A DNA stretch of 64,000 bases from assembly GCF_945859685.1 (NCBI RefSeq), contig NC_079147.1, positions 129,202,238 through 129,266,237 of the forward strand, written 5' to 3'. Position numbers and translations under genes: made by a program. This DNA comes from Eupeodes corollae. Lineage: Eukaryota > Arthropoda > Insecta > Diptera > Syrphidae. Positions 11,001 to 21,573 of this stretch are shown here, one piece after another. Below the pieces are notes generated by a model that was not told where the DNA came from, searched no databases, and was given only the letters and a program-made list of their open reading frames with translations. Position 1 is the first letter of the stretch, and the number at the start of each line of letters is the position of its first letter.

Positions 11001-11458
11001 TTCATTCCCTTGAGTAGGCGAAGTAAAGAGGGGGTCAATCTGTGCAGAGATTCGCTTACACAGACAAGGCTAGCTAATCCGGAGGCACCTGGTATCCGGA
11101 TACTCCGTTAATGACTGAGCTATTTTTAGAAATTGGGCCCACAGCCTGGCTGATCATCGGCACGGGTCATATAAAACCTTAGATCCAGCCCAATTGGGAA
11201 GTTGAAGGGAAGGATATGTTTTGGAAAATGAGAGACAAACAGCAATTTTGACATAAGCAATACAGTAACGTTTCTTTTTTTTAAATAGGATTTGTTAGGA
11301 TTTTCGTCCTTCTTCTAGTGTACATTGCAATCCTTCGCCTGTCGGTCACTGGCTGAAAGAAGTACTTTGCATTGCACAGATGGTGACACTTGACGTGCGT
11401 GTGCTATCGCTATAAATGGTAAATAAAGCATGTCAGACCGGTTTCATCGTGAATTTTT

Positions 11459-11960
11459 TCAGTCTTCTGCAATATCTATCCCTTCCGTGTAATTGGCCCT
11501 TCTCATTAATACAGTTGGGTTGAAAATTGAGGACATAAGAACCTTTCGGAATAAAACAAGTTGATTGTTAGGAACAAAATCTTGTCGTGAGATGTAATTT
11601 CTACTATAAAACAATAGAATATTCATATGATTTGGTCTTAAAATGAATGTGACGAACGCACTTACCTTCAACTTGTACCTCTTCGTTGCTCCAGAAGAGA
11701 CATTTAGGCATTGGTGGCTTCCTTCAGGGAATACCACTTCTTCTGTTGCAACATTCTTTATGGTTTCTTATTTATCTGAGGATTAAATTAAGTTCAAATT
11801 CACTATATATATTTATTTAAATAAATTGATATTTTCGATTTAATTTGTTTTACCTTCATTTGCATTACTTCTAATGAATTTATTTTTGTTTACGTTTTGT
11901 TCAATTGCCAATATTATCGCCTCGTTTTTAATCTGTCAAAACTGGGCTTAACTTGGGCCA
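11459..11960 (-). pseudogene. Unassigned minus-strand exon candidates upstream of MED7
   Basis: On the minus strand three exon-like blocks follow each other. About 11945-11855 reads KNEAIILAIEQNVNKNKF and ends GAAG/GTAAAAC. Then comes a polypyrimidine tract with TCCTCAG at about 11775 and a block reading TEEVVFPEGSHQCLNVSS and ATKRYKLK that ends in a strong donor GTAAGT at 11661. About 11600-11459 reads FRKVLMSSIFNPTVLMRR and ANYTEGIDIAED to TGA. The second block has a TAA just after its acceptor in the frame set by the first, and the third does not join in phase, so this may be a decayed gene, a 5' UTR plus first exons, or part of the unnamed gene that ends at 1742. I do not recognise the protein. 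Confidence 0.25.
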
Positions 11961-12225
11961 CGTTTGCATTGCAGTTCTATGGTGCGCCTATACTTTCTAT
12001 ATGATCTTCTCTGTTTTTAGTTAAACTTTTCATAAAAATCATAGAACTTGTTTGCCAAAAGTGATAAAATATTATTTTTTTAGCACTGTTTTCACTAAAA
12101 AGAAGTTGCAAAATTCATTTTTTTTAAATATTGCATTCATTTTTCAATTTTTGAATTCAACGGATCTCTTTTTTGAATAGCTGAGTTCACCTCACCTTGT
12201 TTTCCCCCTAATTGTGCAAACTTAG

Positions 12226-12500
12226 ATCAAAAGCCAATGCCAAGCCAACTACATAGAATCTGGATGTTCCCATGCACGGGAGAACTAACACATGCTTATG
12301 CCACTGAACTCAAAAGCCTATGACTACATAGAATCTGGATTTTCCCATAAGAAATGCGCGGGACAACTAATACATGCTCACTCTAACGGGAAAAATCCTC
12401 TCAGTGCAGTTTGTAGGTCGAAAGAGATCAAACCCCATACGTGGGTTCTCTTGGTGGATATATTTCTCTATGAGCCGAAGCTGAAGCGTGTGTGTTAAGG
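12226..12500. repeat. Short imperfect direct repeat near the MED7 promoter
   Basis: CTACATAGAATCTGGATGTT at about 12250 and CTACATAGAATCTGGATTTT at about 12323 start two related blocks of about 50 nt that both end near a CATGCT motif (one copy carries a small insertion). A 68-codon open frame across it (12292-12498) has no recognisable motif and is probably chance. The block is about 400-600 bp upstream of the MED7 start codon. Confidence 0.4.
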
Positions 12501-12876
12501 CATTTTTGTTTTTATGCATACATAGAACTATTTAATAATTTTTGATGGGACTTATCACGCATACTTGAATTACTTTATGAATCAGCTGTTGGCTTTAGGT
12601 AGAAGGAAAACCAAAATAGCTACATGGATTAGTATCTTTAATTGGTTGTTTTGTAGAAAATTCATTTCATTAAAAATGTTATATTTGTAGTCTTGATGAG
12701 TTCCAACAACAATTTATTTAGAATTAGCTTCTAGTTTATGAGTACACTTCTATATCAGTCGTTCTTGTTTTTTGTTCGCTTTAAATTTGGTGTATCAGTC
12801 AGTGATTTAGATATTTTGTCTTTTTTATATCTTGACTGTTGATGCAAAGCATAATAAATAAATAAAAACAAAGAAA

Positions 12877-15800
12877 ATGGCAAACCAAGAAGGGACTCAA
12901 GTTTTATCACTTCCACTGCCCCCAACACAATATATAAATTTATTTTCCGAAGAAAGTGTTCGTAGAAATAGGGTTCCGAGGCATCCACCAAGCATAAACG
13001 ACACATATTTTATGTTTGGTGCCCAGTACAGCAACGAGGAAATGATAAGATCACTTGAAAGTCAAGGCATCAAAAGACTTATACCGCAACATTTCGACCG
13101 TAGAAAAGAATTGAAAAAACTAAACCATTCCCTTTTTGTAAACTTTTTGGATTTAGTGGATTTGCTTATACAGTTTCCTGACAGTCCTAGAAGAACAGAA
13201 AAGGTATATAAATTGTATATATATTATATATTTTGCTTAATATTTGACAAAGGTTGTTGCTCTAAGATACTGACACTGGACTTCCAAGTTTTTGTCAAAA
13301 TATTTAATCTTCCACAAAATGTTCCGAACACTTCGATTTGCTACGCTTCACAGTAGTCCTATTACGAGTACGATAACTCAGGTATTGTTTAGAATAGTTA
13401 AAAACACGCATTTTTTTTTTTTATTAAGGGAGGGGGTCCATTTCCCACCGTTTAAATTTAATTTAAATTAAAAAACAATAATTACAAAATAACGGTAATA
13501 CATTTATAGAAATCCGTCATTAAACTTTGTCGCCTGAGCTATCGTACTCTACCCAAAAGTGTCATTTATAACTCTTTTACCTAAGCTCTTTTTAAAGTAC
13601 AGTACTGACAATTTAAATTAAACAGCAAATTGATTTTTGTAAGTAAGGCTTAACAAAATAAGAATTTGAGTTATGAGTATAAACACTACCTTGAATTTAA
13701 TATATAAAAAGTAAAAATAACCCCATCTGTTTAAAGCTAGAGCTTATTTTTAAAAAACAGTGAAAAACAGAGATTTTTGAAACTTTGAGCTAGTCCCGGC
13801 TACATTTAGACCTATCCAATCGAGCTTAAATTCAGTTTATCTAAAATTCTGCAAAATTAAACAAAATTATCTATTATTTATTTATTTATTCTTCTCTACG
13901 ATATACATCCACAGATTTGATAATTAAATATAACAATATATACATATATAAAAGTTTTTAAGTTGTATTAAAGGGGTATGCTCATTTTCGGCCCGGAGTG
14001 TACACCAATGAATTTGGTATCAAATAAAAGGTTGTTCTAAGCCGTTGTTGTTTGTTGATTGTTTGGAGATAAACCGATCCAAATCTTTGAGGGAAATAGC
14101 CGGAATAATGAGTAGATCTCTCAAGTTGATTTCTAAAGCAATTTGACAGCTGAGAGCCAAAATACAGCTATGAAAACCAAGCAAAACAACCCCAAGAGAG
14201 GATTGAAAGATCATTTGCGCCTCGATAAAAGATCCTTAAAAGTCTTCAAGTGAAATAAAAAACAAATGACAGCTTCAAATAACTTCCAGAATTGTTCGAA
14301 GAAGGCTTTGAAGGTAAATTGGTTAAAAGTATTGCAATAATGGTGCCCTTTCTAAGTAAAAAAAAACAACAACGTGGTTTAAATTCACCAACGATAATTT
14401 TTATTAGAGTGGATAGACGAAACAAAGATAAATTTGTTCGTAAGTGATTTGAAACAAACCGTTAGAAGGCTTCCTTTGAAAGAATAAAATCCAAAAAACG
14501 GTCAAGAATGGTGGCGGCAGTATCATACTTTGGGGTTAGTTTCCTTGGTATGGTGTCCGAACAATAGATTTTATTGAGGGTAAAATGGATCAAAACATGA
14601 TCATGTCTCTCAAATGTGTGCTAGTACAGGACAACGACCTTAAGCACCAATCCAAATCTTTGCAAAAGTATTATAAAGACCAAAAATCAGCGTATTGGCG
14701 TGGCCATTCCAATAGCCTGACTTAAATCCCATACCCATAGATTGGGAGAGGTTTAAAATGCTTGTTTGGGAAACATTAATCAAAAACTAAAGTCGAAGTG
14801 TGGAGGATGTTTTAACAGGAGTGTTACAATATTTCAATTGATTATTTGACTCAATTTCTAACAGATGTCACACTATAAATAAAATACTAGATATTAATAT
14901 AATTTTTGAATCCAGAATAGCTTTGCATTAAATTTAATTTTTTAAATCTGTCTTTTTAATGTCCACGAAATTTGTTTTTTTTTTAATATTTAAAATTATA
15001 ATTTTACTATAAATAATGGATAGTTTTAGTTTGAAAGAAAAAAAAAAATAAGAAAATGAAGACTAAACTAGACGAAAAAAAAATATCTTTTTAAGTTAAC
15101 TTGAATTTTGTAAACTGGTGTTTCTATCTTTAATTTATCGTTACGTTTTAGATGACTTTTTTTTAGTAATGTACGGTATTTTCTGCAAAATATTTAAAAA
15201 TCATCAAAAGCAGTATCAAACTAGATGCTGAAAGTGAAAGCAATAAATATTTTTTGAGTGATAGTGAACTGCTCGTTTGTTCCGGTCGTTGGATGTAAAG
15301 AGTTTATTGTTCTCAGAAATGAAGTTTATATGTGTACATACTTTACTTTTAGATTTAGAAAAAGATTTTTTACTAGGAGATATCGCCTTCGAAAGTATAG
15401 AGTAGAGCTCAAACGACAACACCAGAGGCACATGCTGACGATATTGACATAATTGGAACTCTGTACGATGTTTATGGGGCTTTTGAAAAGATTTGCGATT
15501 AATTAGAACATGCTGTCATCTAAAAACATCCTACAACACCGAAGCGAAAGCAAGTCAACAAAGGGTTGCTCTTGCAATTGAGTAGCAAAGCCCTTTCTCT
15601 TTGGTTTTGCTTTATAAGACCCTTATAATCCCCGTCATGCTATACCCTACAGAAACATGGACTAAGTTTGTTGAATGATGCCCTTTTTCACACTTTACTG
15701 TAACTTAAGCTGTACGAGTAGTAAACATTAGGGTTATATTAATATCACGAGTTTAAAAAAAATACAAGGTTAAGGTACCGAGAGGAAGACCAAATAAGAG

Positions 15801-18279
15801 ATGGATGGTCGATCTTAGATATTTAAACCACAACCATGCATAACGACGCAAAAAAGGGATATATTAGCCGCGTTTTATTATCACCGTGATCTGATCCGGA
15901 TCAGATCATGATAATAAAACAGCATTGGATCATCATATTTTTTATTATTTAAAGTTTGGTAGCAGTGTCAAATTCGTTCTTTCAAAAGTGACATTTCGAA
16001 GCAAAAAAAATATAAACAAATACCCAAAATGGAAGCTGCTGTGGTTGATCGAAGTATTCATTTTAATTTTTATTTCTTTTCTCTATTAAAAACTTTTATA
16101 ATTTGCAGTTTTTATTTGAAAGTGATGAAAGCGAAGAATCAAACAATTCAATTTTATCCCTATTGAATCTTATCGATGATGATTCAAGTTCCAGTTGTAG
16201 CTCCACAACTTCTGAAAATGTGCAAATCACAAAAATCAAAAAATGTTGAAAATACTTTTACATGGCAATTTTTTGAAATCATTCTTTAAATTGAAAATGG
16301 TTGTAAGAAACACTTAGGTGACATAAATTAGAACTCAGAACCGTCTGAACCATCTTAATGAAGAGAGTAGTTTTGAAATGACAATGGTTTGTATGTAACA
16401 CTTCCAAGAATTTCGAGAGAAAATCATACAAAATTCTTAAAAAAGTTACATACAACCCACCGTCATTTCAAAACTACTCTCTTCATTGAGATGGTTCAGA
16501 CAATTCTGAGTTCTAATTTATGTGACCTAAGTGTTGCTTACAACCATTTTCAATTTAAAGAATGATTTCAAAAAATTTCCATGTAAAAGTATTTTCAACA
16601 TTTTTTTCTGCTGCAGCTTTCTCGATTTTATTTATGTTTTTTAACATTTAAAGCAGGGTTGCCCATAGAACATTTTGCTCAATGATTTTTTTTGGGGAAA
16701 ATAATACCCATAAATTATGTCAAATATACATTTTTTTTGACTTAATTATTTGAATTTCACCAATTAATTAGTTTTGTTAAAATATCTAATTATTTCATGG
16801 ATTATATGCCAAATAAATAAATATAAAGCTTCTCGCTTTCTATTTAAAAAAATATTTTATTTCAGTCAAATTGAAATGTTTATATGGCAATACAGGTTTT
16901 ATTTAATTTGTTTGCAATGATACCAACATTTACATGTGAAATCACAATGATAGAGCGCTCCTTGTTGTGAAAAAAAGAATTAAATTTTGGATCTCAAATT
17001 GAGATCCAAACACAAAGCAGGATCTTGTGTTGTTGTTGTAATGCATGTAAATCCAAGATCCGGATCAGATCATGGTGATAATAAAACGCGGCTATTGGCA
17101 GCAATGGCGAAAGCTTACGCCAGCTATACCTTATATGACCAGGATTTTTGTTATGGCAGCCAACTTTTCAGTGGAGAAATTAATTAACAACGTCATCGAA
17201 GCAAAATTTTGAAAAAGAAGTACAAAGGCGAATACGTTTTTATTTCTCGGATTCATATGATTTTGGATGATGTATCAGAATAATAAAAACTTTGTTTCTG
17301 AAATGTTTTGCTTAGTTAATTATACCAATAGGTTAGAAAGTACAACGTCAGTCGGGTCCGCTATTATACAAATATGCATAGGTATATGTGCCCTACGTAT
17401 GTGCATTCTAAATAAAAAAATTAAATACCTGTACATACATACATATGTCAAATGTTTTGAACTTCGGTTGTACTGTTATATACTAAATAGATTTGACTTT
17501 AAAATATACAAATAAATATTTGACTTTTCAACCATGTAGTTAATTCAATTGAAACGAAAGGAACATTTTTGTCGTTTAGTTTTATCTTACACAATTTCCA
17601 AACGATTTTCATGAAAAGTGCATTATTTTGTCTTGAAATAAATATTATTTTACAATATATTTTTAAAACTGCATGTCGTGTTTTAAAATTATGCTTTAAA
17701 CTGCTGTCGAAGTTTTGTAAATGAAAAACAAAATGGAACTTTTGAATTTGTTCAGCTTACACAGTTTAGATTGTATAACTCTATTTTGAGCAATTTTTGA
17801 TGATCTAAAAACCAATTTTTGGCAATAAGTCTATATTTTAGGCGTACAAAATGTAACAGGTTTACTCTCAAGTATATTTGTTCACGTTTTTTGTAGTAAA
17901 GTTACTATCAACAACAGTTATTAAATTATTAATTTTTTTGTTTTAGATCGATGACCTCAGCTTACTATTTGTTCACATGCATCATCTACTGAATGAATTC
18001 CGACCACATCAGGCCAGAGAAACTCTGCGTGTAATGATGGAAATGCAAAAGAGGCAACGCATAGAAACTTGTACAAGATTTCAAAAACATTTAGAAAAAG
18101 TACGAGATCTTGTGCAAAATGCTTTTGTTAACCTTCCTGATCTTGAGCACGAACAACACTCGCTGTCAGACTTCAATAAAATGGAAGACGATTGCCAAAA
18201 AAATGTAATAAGTGCAAATATTGACCAATGTCATCCATGCGACAAAATAATGTGTAATATTATCGATAATTTAATCTGA
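12877..18279 (+). CDS. MED7: Mediator complex subunit 7 (MED7), two exons
   Basis: MED7 is a core subunit of the Mediator middle module, which links enhancer-bound activators to RNA polymerase II in the nucleus and pairs with MED21 through its C-terminal helices. Exon 1 (12877-13203, 109 codons) holds the conserved N-terminus: LPLPPTQYINLFSEESVRRN, the proline-rich RHPPSINDTYFMFGAQ, SLESQGIKRLIPQHFDRRKE and LKKLNHSLFVNFLDLVDLLI. Exon 2 (17947-18279) continues IDDLSLLFVHMHHLLNEFRP and HQARETLRVMMEMQKRQR, the hallmark helices of the family, then a divergent acidic tail to TGA. The junction AAG/GTATAT to TTTTAG/ATC is phase 0. The product is about 219 residues, normal for MED7. The ATG is in a good context (AAAATGG) with stops upstream. 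The intron of about 4.7 kb carries a Tc1 remnant, a non-LTR remnant and an inverted-repeat element, none of which touches the splice sites. The reading frame is intact. Confidence 0.96.
14390..14860 (+). pseudogene. Tc1-like transposase remnant in the MED7 intron
   Basis: Translations in shifting frames give the catalytic half of a Tc1/mariner transposase: VKNGGGSIILWG (the GGGSIMVWG motif), GKMDQNM, QDNDLKHQSKS (the QDNDPKHTS motif holding the second Asp of the DDE triad) and a decayed SPDLNPIE block at about 14705-14745. Stops and frameshifts are frequent, so it is inactive. Further Tc1-derived sequence may extend back to about 14010, but the reading is too weak to place the end. Confidence 0.75.
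15405..15862 (+). pseudogene. Non-LTR reverse transcriptase remnant in the MED7 intron, split by a DNA element
   Basis: The frame reads ADDIDIIGT after a diverged segment (from the YADDIDIIG box), then LYKTLIIPVM-like and YPTETWT blocks and RGRPNKRWMVDLR near the C-terminus. These match the same family as the better copy at 24780-26290 (YADDIDIIGRSKSDV, YKTLIIPILIYEAWTL, SRGRP). The C-terminal part resumes at about 17097 after the inserted 1228-bp element. All frames are broken. Confidence 0.65.
15888..15907. repeat. Perfect 20-bp palindrome at the left end of the 1228-bp element
   Basis: GATCTGATCCGGATCAGATC equals its own reverse complement and sits at the centre of a longer imperfect palindrome, about 15871-15923, whose outer arms read TTTTATTATCA and TGATAATAAAA. 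The right end of the element holds only half of it. The left end may have formed by a fold-back duplication of the TIR. Confidence 0.85.
16241..16602. repeat. Long hairpin repeat, arms of about 159 bp, inside the 1228-bp element
   Basis: 16241-16399 is the near-perfect reverse complement of 16444-16602, leaving a loop of about 45 nt. The core of the arm (ACATAAATTAGAACTCAGAA) is the same as in the hairpin at 3955-4169 within the full-length Harbinger. Each arm ends by AATGTTGAAAATACTTTTAC. Transcription through it, for example from MED7, would give a long double-stranded RNA stem. Confidence 0.88.
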
Positions 18280-18392
18280 ACTATTGACTGAATAATATTT
18301 CGATTAAGCTTTAATAACGTTTAGATGAAAATGTGGTTGTTAATGATTGTGCTACAATGGTAAAGGTTTGCTGCAATGGCCCACTTTAATAT

Positions 18393-18398
18393 AATAAA
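18393..18398 (+). terminator. MED7 poly(A) signal AATAAA
   Basis: AATAAA lies about 115 nt past the MED7 stop codon, within ATATAATAAACATAAC, and is the first such hexamer after the gene. A short 3' UTR of this size is usual for fly housekeeping genes. Confidence 0.6.
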
Positions 18399-18399
18399 C

Positions 18400-19780
18400 A
18401 TAACAATAACGCATTGAAAAGAATGGATTTTTATTAGGCCATATACAATCATCATTTATGGGTCATTAATGCCGTAAACTGAAGCTTCTAATGTCCGTTT
18501 AAATTAATTCTCTATTTTATGATGCTTATTTTCCTTGTTATTAAATTATTTCGAAACTCAAAAAAAAAAATACAAATACAAATCTTTAATTTATGAAAAC
18601 AATATTCACTTTTTTACTTTTGACATAAGTCTTGTGTTTAAAAAAATGTTAAGATCCTTCTTCATTATAAAAAAAAATAGAATGCATCACATAAATCAGT
18701 ATGACCTTAAGGTCCCTAAACAGGACGTACTTATTCACTTTTTAACGAAACAATTGAAAAAAATCGTAAAGGATTCAAATCAAAATTTTACAAAAACGAA
18801 ACTACTCAAATTAGTTTTGTAATCTTCCCATGGGCAACAACTAAACCCAGCAAAAATTAAAAAAGTTGAATTAAGATTTCCAGTTTTTATCATGAAAAAC
18901 AAATAAACATGTAAATTCATTTTACAACCAAAGCCAACTGAAATCAACTAAACCTTTAAATTACTTCAATGAAAGAGAGATTTGAAATATTCAATTCTCT
19001 CAAGACAAAACATCTAATGTTTCTTTTGCTGCTAAGATTCCTAACTGCAATGTACTACATTTTTTGTTTGATTATAAATAAATATTACAGCAAATACTGC
19101 ATCATAGAAAATCTTCCAGGGAATTTGATTTCCCATAAATATTAATAATAAAAATAAACCAATTTTTCCTGATTTTCAACATTCAAAGAAAATTATTTTC
19201 AGAAATCAATTTCGAATTTTGTGCAGTGTTATCATACATACATTTTTAAAGTTGAAATTCCCTTTACAATAAAACAAAAAATACCGTATTTAACTAATTT
19301 AGATAAAATACACGACAAACAAAAAATTTTAATAATTTGATGTTGCCAATAAGATTTTTCGATTTGAACGGTGTGTTCGTAGTCATCAATATTTTTTTTT
19401 AATTACAAATAAAAACAAAATCCCTCCGAATTTTGTTCAGGCAAAATCAGGGATTTTGAAAAGCAGTCAGGGAAAATTTTGCTGAAATTCGTTTTTATAT
19501 TTTAACATAAGAAACATTTTCGTGATTCGTGATTAATATGCTATGCAAATTATATGAAGTGCAACTAACTTCGCTTCTTACACTTCTACAAAAACAACTA
19601 GAACGAAATGCAAATCAATATGGAATTTGCTGGTACCGGTGATTAAGAGGCGTTTTTTATTTTATGTTCAGAGCTCTGGAGTTTGAGTCTTCAGAGCATG
19701 CTTAACACGCTCTGAACAAAGGCTGATCTGAACACTCAGTTTTTTTTTCAGTACATTGAGCAATTTAACACTTTCACCAT
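18400..19780. other. Intergenic AT-rich stretch after MED7
   Basis: No gene is recognised. A 95-codon open frame at 18535-18822 is Lys/Ile/Asn-rich, without conserved motifs, and looks like chance in AT-rich DNA. No terminal repeats or target duplications are apparent. Confidence 0.5.
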
Positions 19781-19839
19781 CTCATATGCTTTTGACCAGA
19801 TGTCCGACCATGGATGCGACCGCATTGCACGACAACTTG

Positions 19840-21215
19840 AGGAAATTGGCGCTTCTCAACGAGGATTGAGGACGTTGCTGGTAAAGAGAATATCGTAGCC
19901 GATGCATATTCTCGCCTTAACACCATAAATATGCCCGTCACAATCAGCACAGCAGATTTAGCCGAAATGCAGAGAGAAGATGACGAACTTAAGACTTTAC
20001 TTGAAACTCCAAGTAAGAACTCACTACAGCTGAGACGGCTACGAATCGATGACACTGACACCACTGTTTACTGCGATGTTGGAGGCACCGACATACATAC
20101 GTCCGTATGTGCCAATAAGTCTTCACAGAAAAGTTTTCGATAGCGTACATAAACTATCACACCCCAGTATACAATGTCAACGCAGCAAGATAAGTCTTCA
20201 CGTTAAGAACACCCCACTACATATAGAAATGCCAAGCAACCGATTCGAACATGTCCATATCGATTTTGTCATCATGCCCCTTGCAAACGAATATCGATAC
20301 CTACTAACGATGATAGATCGATTTACAAGGTGGCCTGAAACAGTGCCACCCAAAGACATAACAGCAGAGACCATCGTGACCGCCCTCTCCAATAGTTGGG
20401 TATGTAGATTTAGTGCTCCCAAAACAATAACTAGTAACAGAGGGACACAATTCGAATCTGCATTATTCGAAGCACTCACGAAACTTATCGGAAGCACAAG
20501 TATCAGGACCACTGCCTTCTAACCAGCCTCCAATGGAATGATCAAGCGATGGCACAGATCATTAAAGTCATCTATCAAATTTCAAGAAACAACAGATTGG
20601 GTGAGTGTACTTCCAACAGTTTTATTAGGTCTACGCACTAGCTACAAAGAATACTAAAATCATCTGCTGCAGAACTCGTATTCGGAACAACGCTGAGATT
20701 ACCAGGCGAAGTCTTCATACACGAGGAAGTTTCCTTGGATCCAGAAGTCTTCGTGGAAAAATTCGGAGAACACATGCGACAAGTAAAATCGACTCAGCTA
20801 ATCATTGTCACACAAAACCATTCGCATACGAAACGCTTTATAGCGCTTCCCATGTTTTTGTGAGAGTCGATGCAGTTCAGAAACCATGTGAGCAGCCAGA
20901 CATACATACATAGTCCTTGAACGTATTTCGGAGTACTTGTTCAAAGTTGGCATCGATGGAACACCAACAATAATATCCACAGAACGTCTGAAGCCATGAA
21001 AACTTCACCCAAATTAACACTGAAGCTCCGTCAACATCAAATACAGCTCCATCGAATATTCCACCACGGCGAGAATATAAATCACCGGCACAGCCATTTC
21101 CATCAGCACCAAGTACAGCAACAGCCACCAGTAAAACACGACCATCACGCTCGTCATTAAATCTAATGGGTGAGTTGAAAACATATCCTGCAAATACTAA
21201 AAGTAAACAAATAAG

Positions 21216-21246
<31 letters not shown>

Positions 21247-21573
21247 AAACAACACACCAGACCCTCTAAATAAGGAGAATTCCAAAAAAGGAGAATTCTA
21301 GAAAGGAGAATTTAGTTCATGTTTGAAATGTACGAGCGCGTAAGGCGATATGAAGAACTTTTGATTTTAACTAACTAAAAAGCAAACACAATATTTTTTC
21401 TTTTTATCAGCTGCCGTCTAGACGTGTTCTGACTCTTCATAAACTATTGTAATTGAATTGTTTAAAGTTAACATTTTATCCGTTTGGATTGTCAAATAAA
21501 GTAAAAAGTATTCAACTACGTTGCGCATTGTTTTCAATGAATAAAGTAGTTCTTAGTAAATAAGACCGCTACA
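19840..21573 (+). mobile_element. Ty3/gypsy retrotransposon fragment: RNase H end, integrase, 3' end
   Basis: The fragment starts in the end of the RNase H domain (VAGKENIVADAYSRL at about 19875), passes through the pol linker and the integrase core, and reaches a polypurine-like stretch (AAAAAAGGAGAATTC, about 21280). The following block TGTTTGAAATG to CGCTACA (21320-21573) starts with TG, ends with CA and holds AATAAAG, so it may be the 3' LTR. No second LTR is present to confirm this. The 5' part of the element is missing. Confidence 0.75.
19850..20900 (+). pseudogene. Gypsy integrase, decayed
   Basis: Integrase inserts the reverse-transcribed copy into the host chromosome. Motifs in order are HKLSHPSIQ (zinc-binding HHCC region, damaged), FEHVHIDFVIMPLANEYRYL with the first catalytic Asp, TMIDRFTRWPETVP, KTITSNRGTQFESALF where the catalytic Asp of TSDRG is replaced by Asn, and NGMIKRWHRSLKSS with Lys in place of the catalytic Glu of NGMIERWHR. 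A TAA interrupts before PASNGM (about 20521). Two changed triad residues plus stops make it inactive. Its C-terminal tail continues in pieces to about 21260. Confidence 0.88.

Larger units (their letters stand above)
6870..11250 (-). mobile_element. R1/LOA-like non-LTR retrotransposon remnant
   Basis: Read on the minus strand the order is ORF1 (11000 to 9672), AP endonuclease (9616 down to about 9080), reverse transcriptase (8228-7746), RNase H (7801-7490) and a C-terminal zinc-knuckle region (about 7250-7080, with DFCRSCMDEEEE). This is the gene order of R1/I/LOA-type elements that carry RNase H. The 3' end lies near 6870, next to GGTAAGGTTAGGTTAAAGTG. A similar 3' end and C-terminus occur at 61570-62000. 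Many stops, frameshifts and a deletion of the central polymerase make this copy dead. Confidence 0.8.
15866..17093. mobile_element. Non-autonomous inverted-repeat DNA element (1228 bp), probably Harbinger-derived
   Basis: The ends AGCCGCGTTTTATTATCACC and its inverted copy at 17074-17093 form TIRs of about 37 bp with few mismatches. The flanks carry ATT on both sides (15863-15865, 17094-17096), a 3-bp target duplication as in PIF/Harbinger, and the ends begin AGCC like the element at 1957. Inside, a short coding-like start (MEAAVVDRS) is followed by an intron-like gap and an acidic frame (LFESDESEESNNSILSLL), which looks like a residual transposase N-terminus. The rest is the hairpin repeat 16241-16602 and AT-rich filler. 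It is inserted into the non-LTR remnant, so it is younger than that. Confidence 0.8.

Noticed and set aside
12755..13006. 83-codon minus-strand frame over the MED7 start
   Set aside because: Shadow of MED7 exon 1, which has clear conservation in the sense frame.
18535..18822. 95-codon open frame after MED7
   Set aside because: Lys/Asn/Ile/Phe-rich low-complexity translation without motifs; past the MED7 poly(A) signal.
20877..21257. 126-codon minus-strand frame in the gypsy fragment
   Set aside because: Antisense to the integrase C-terminal tail; no independent motif.
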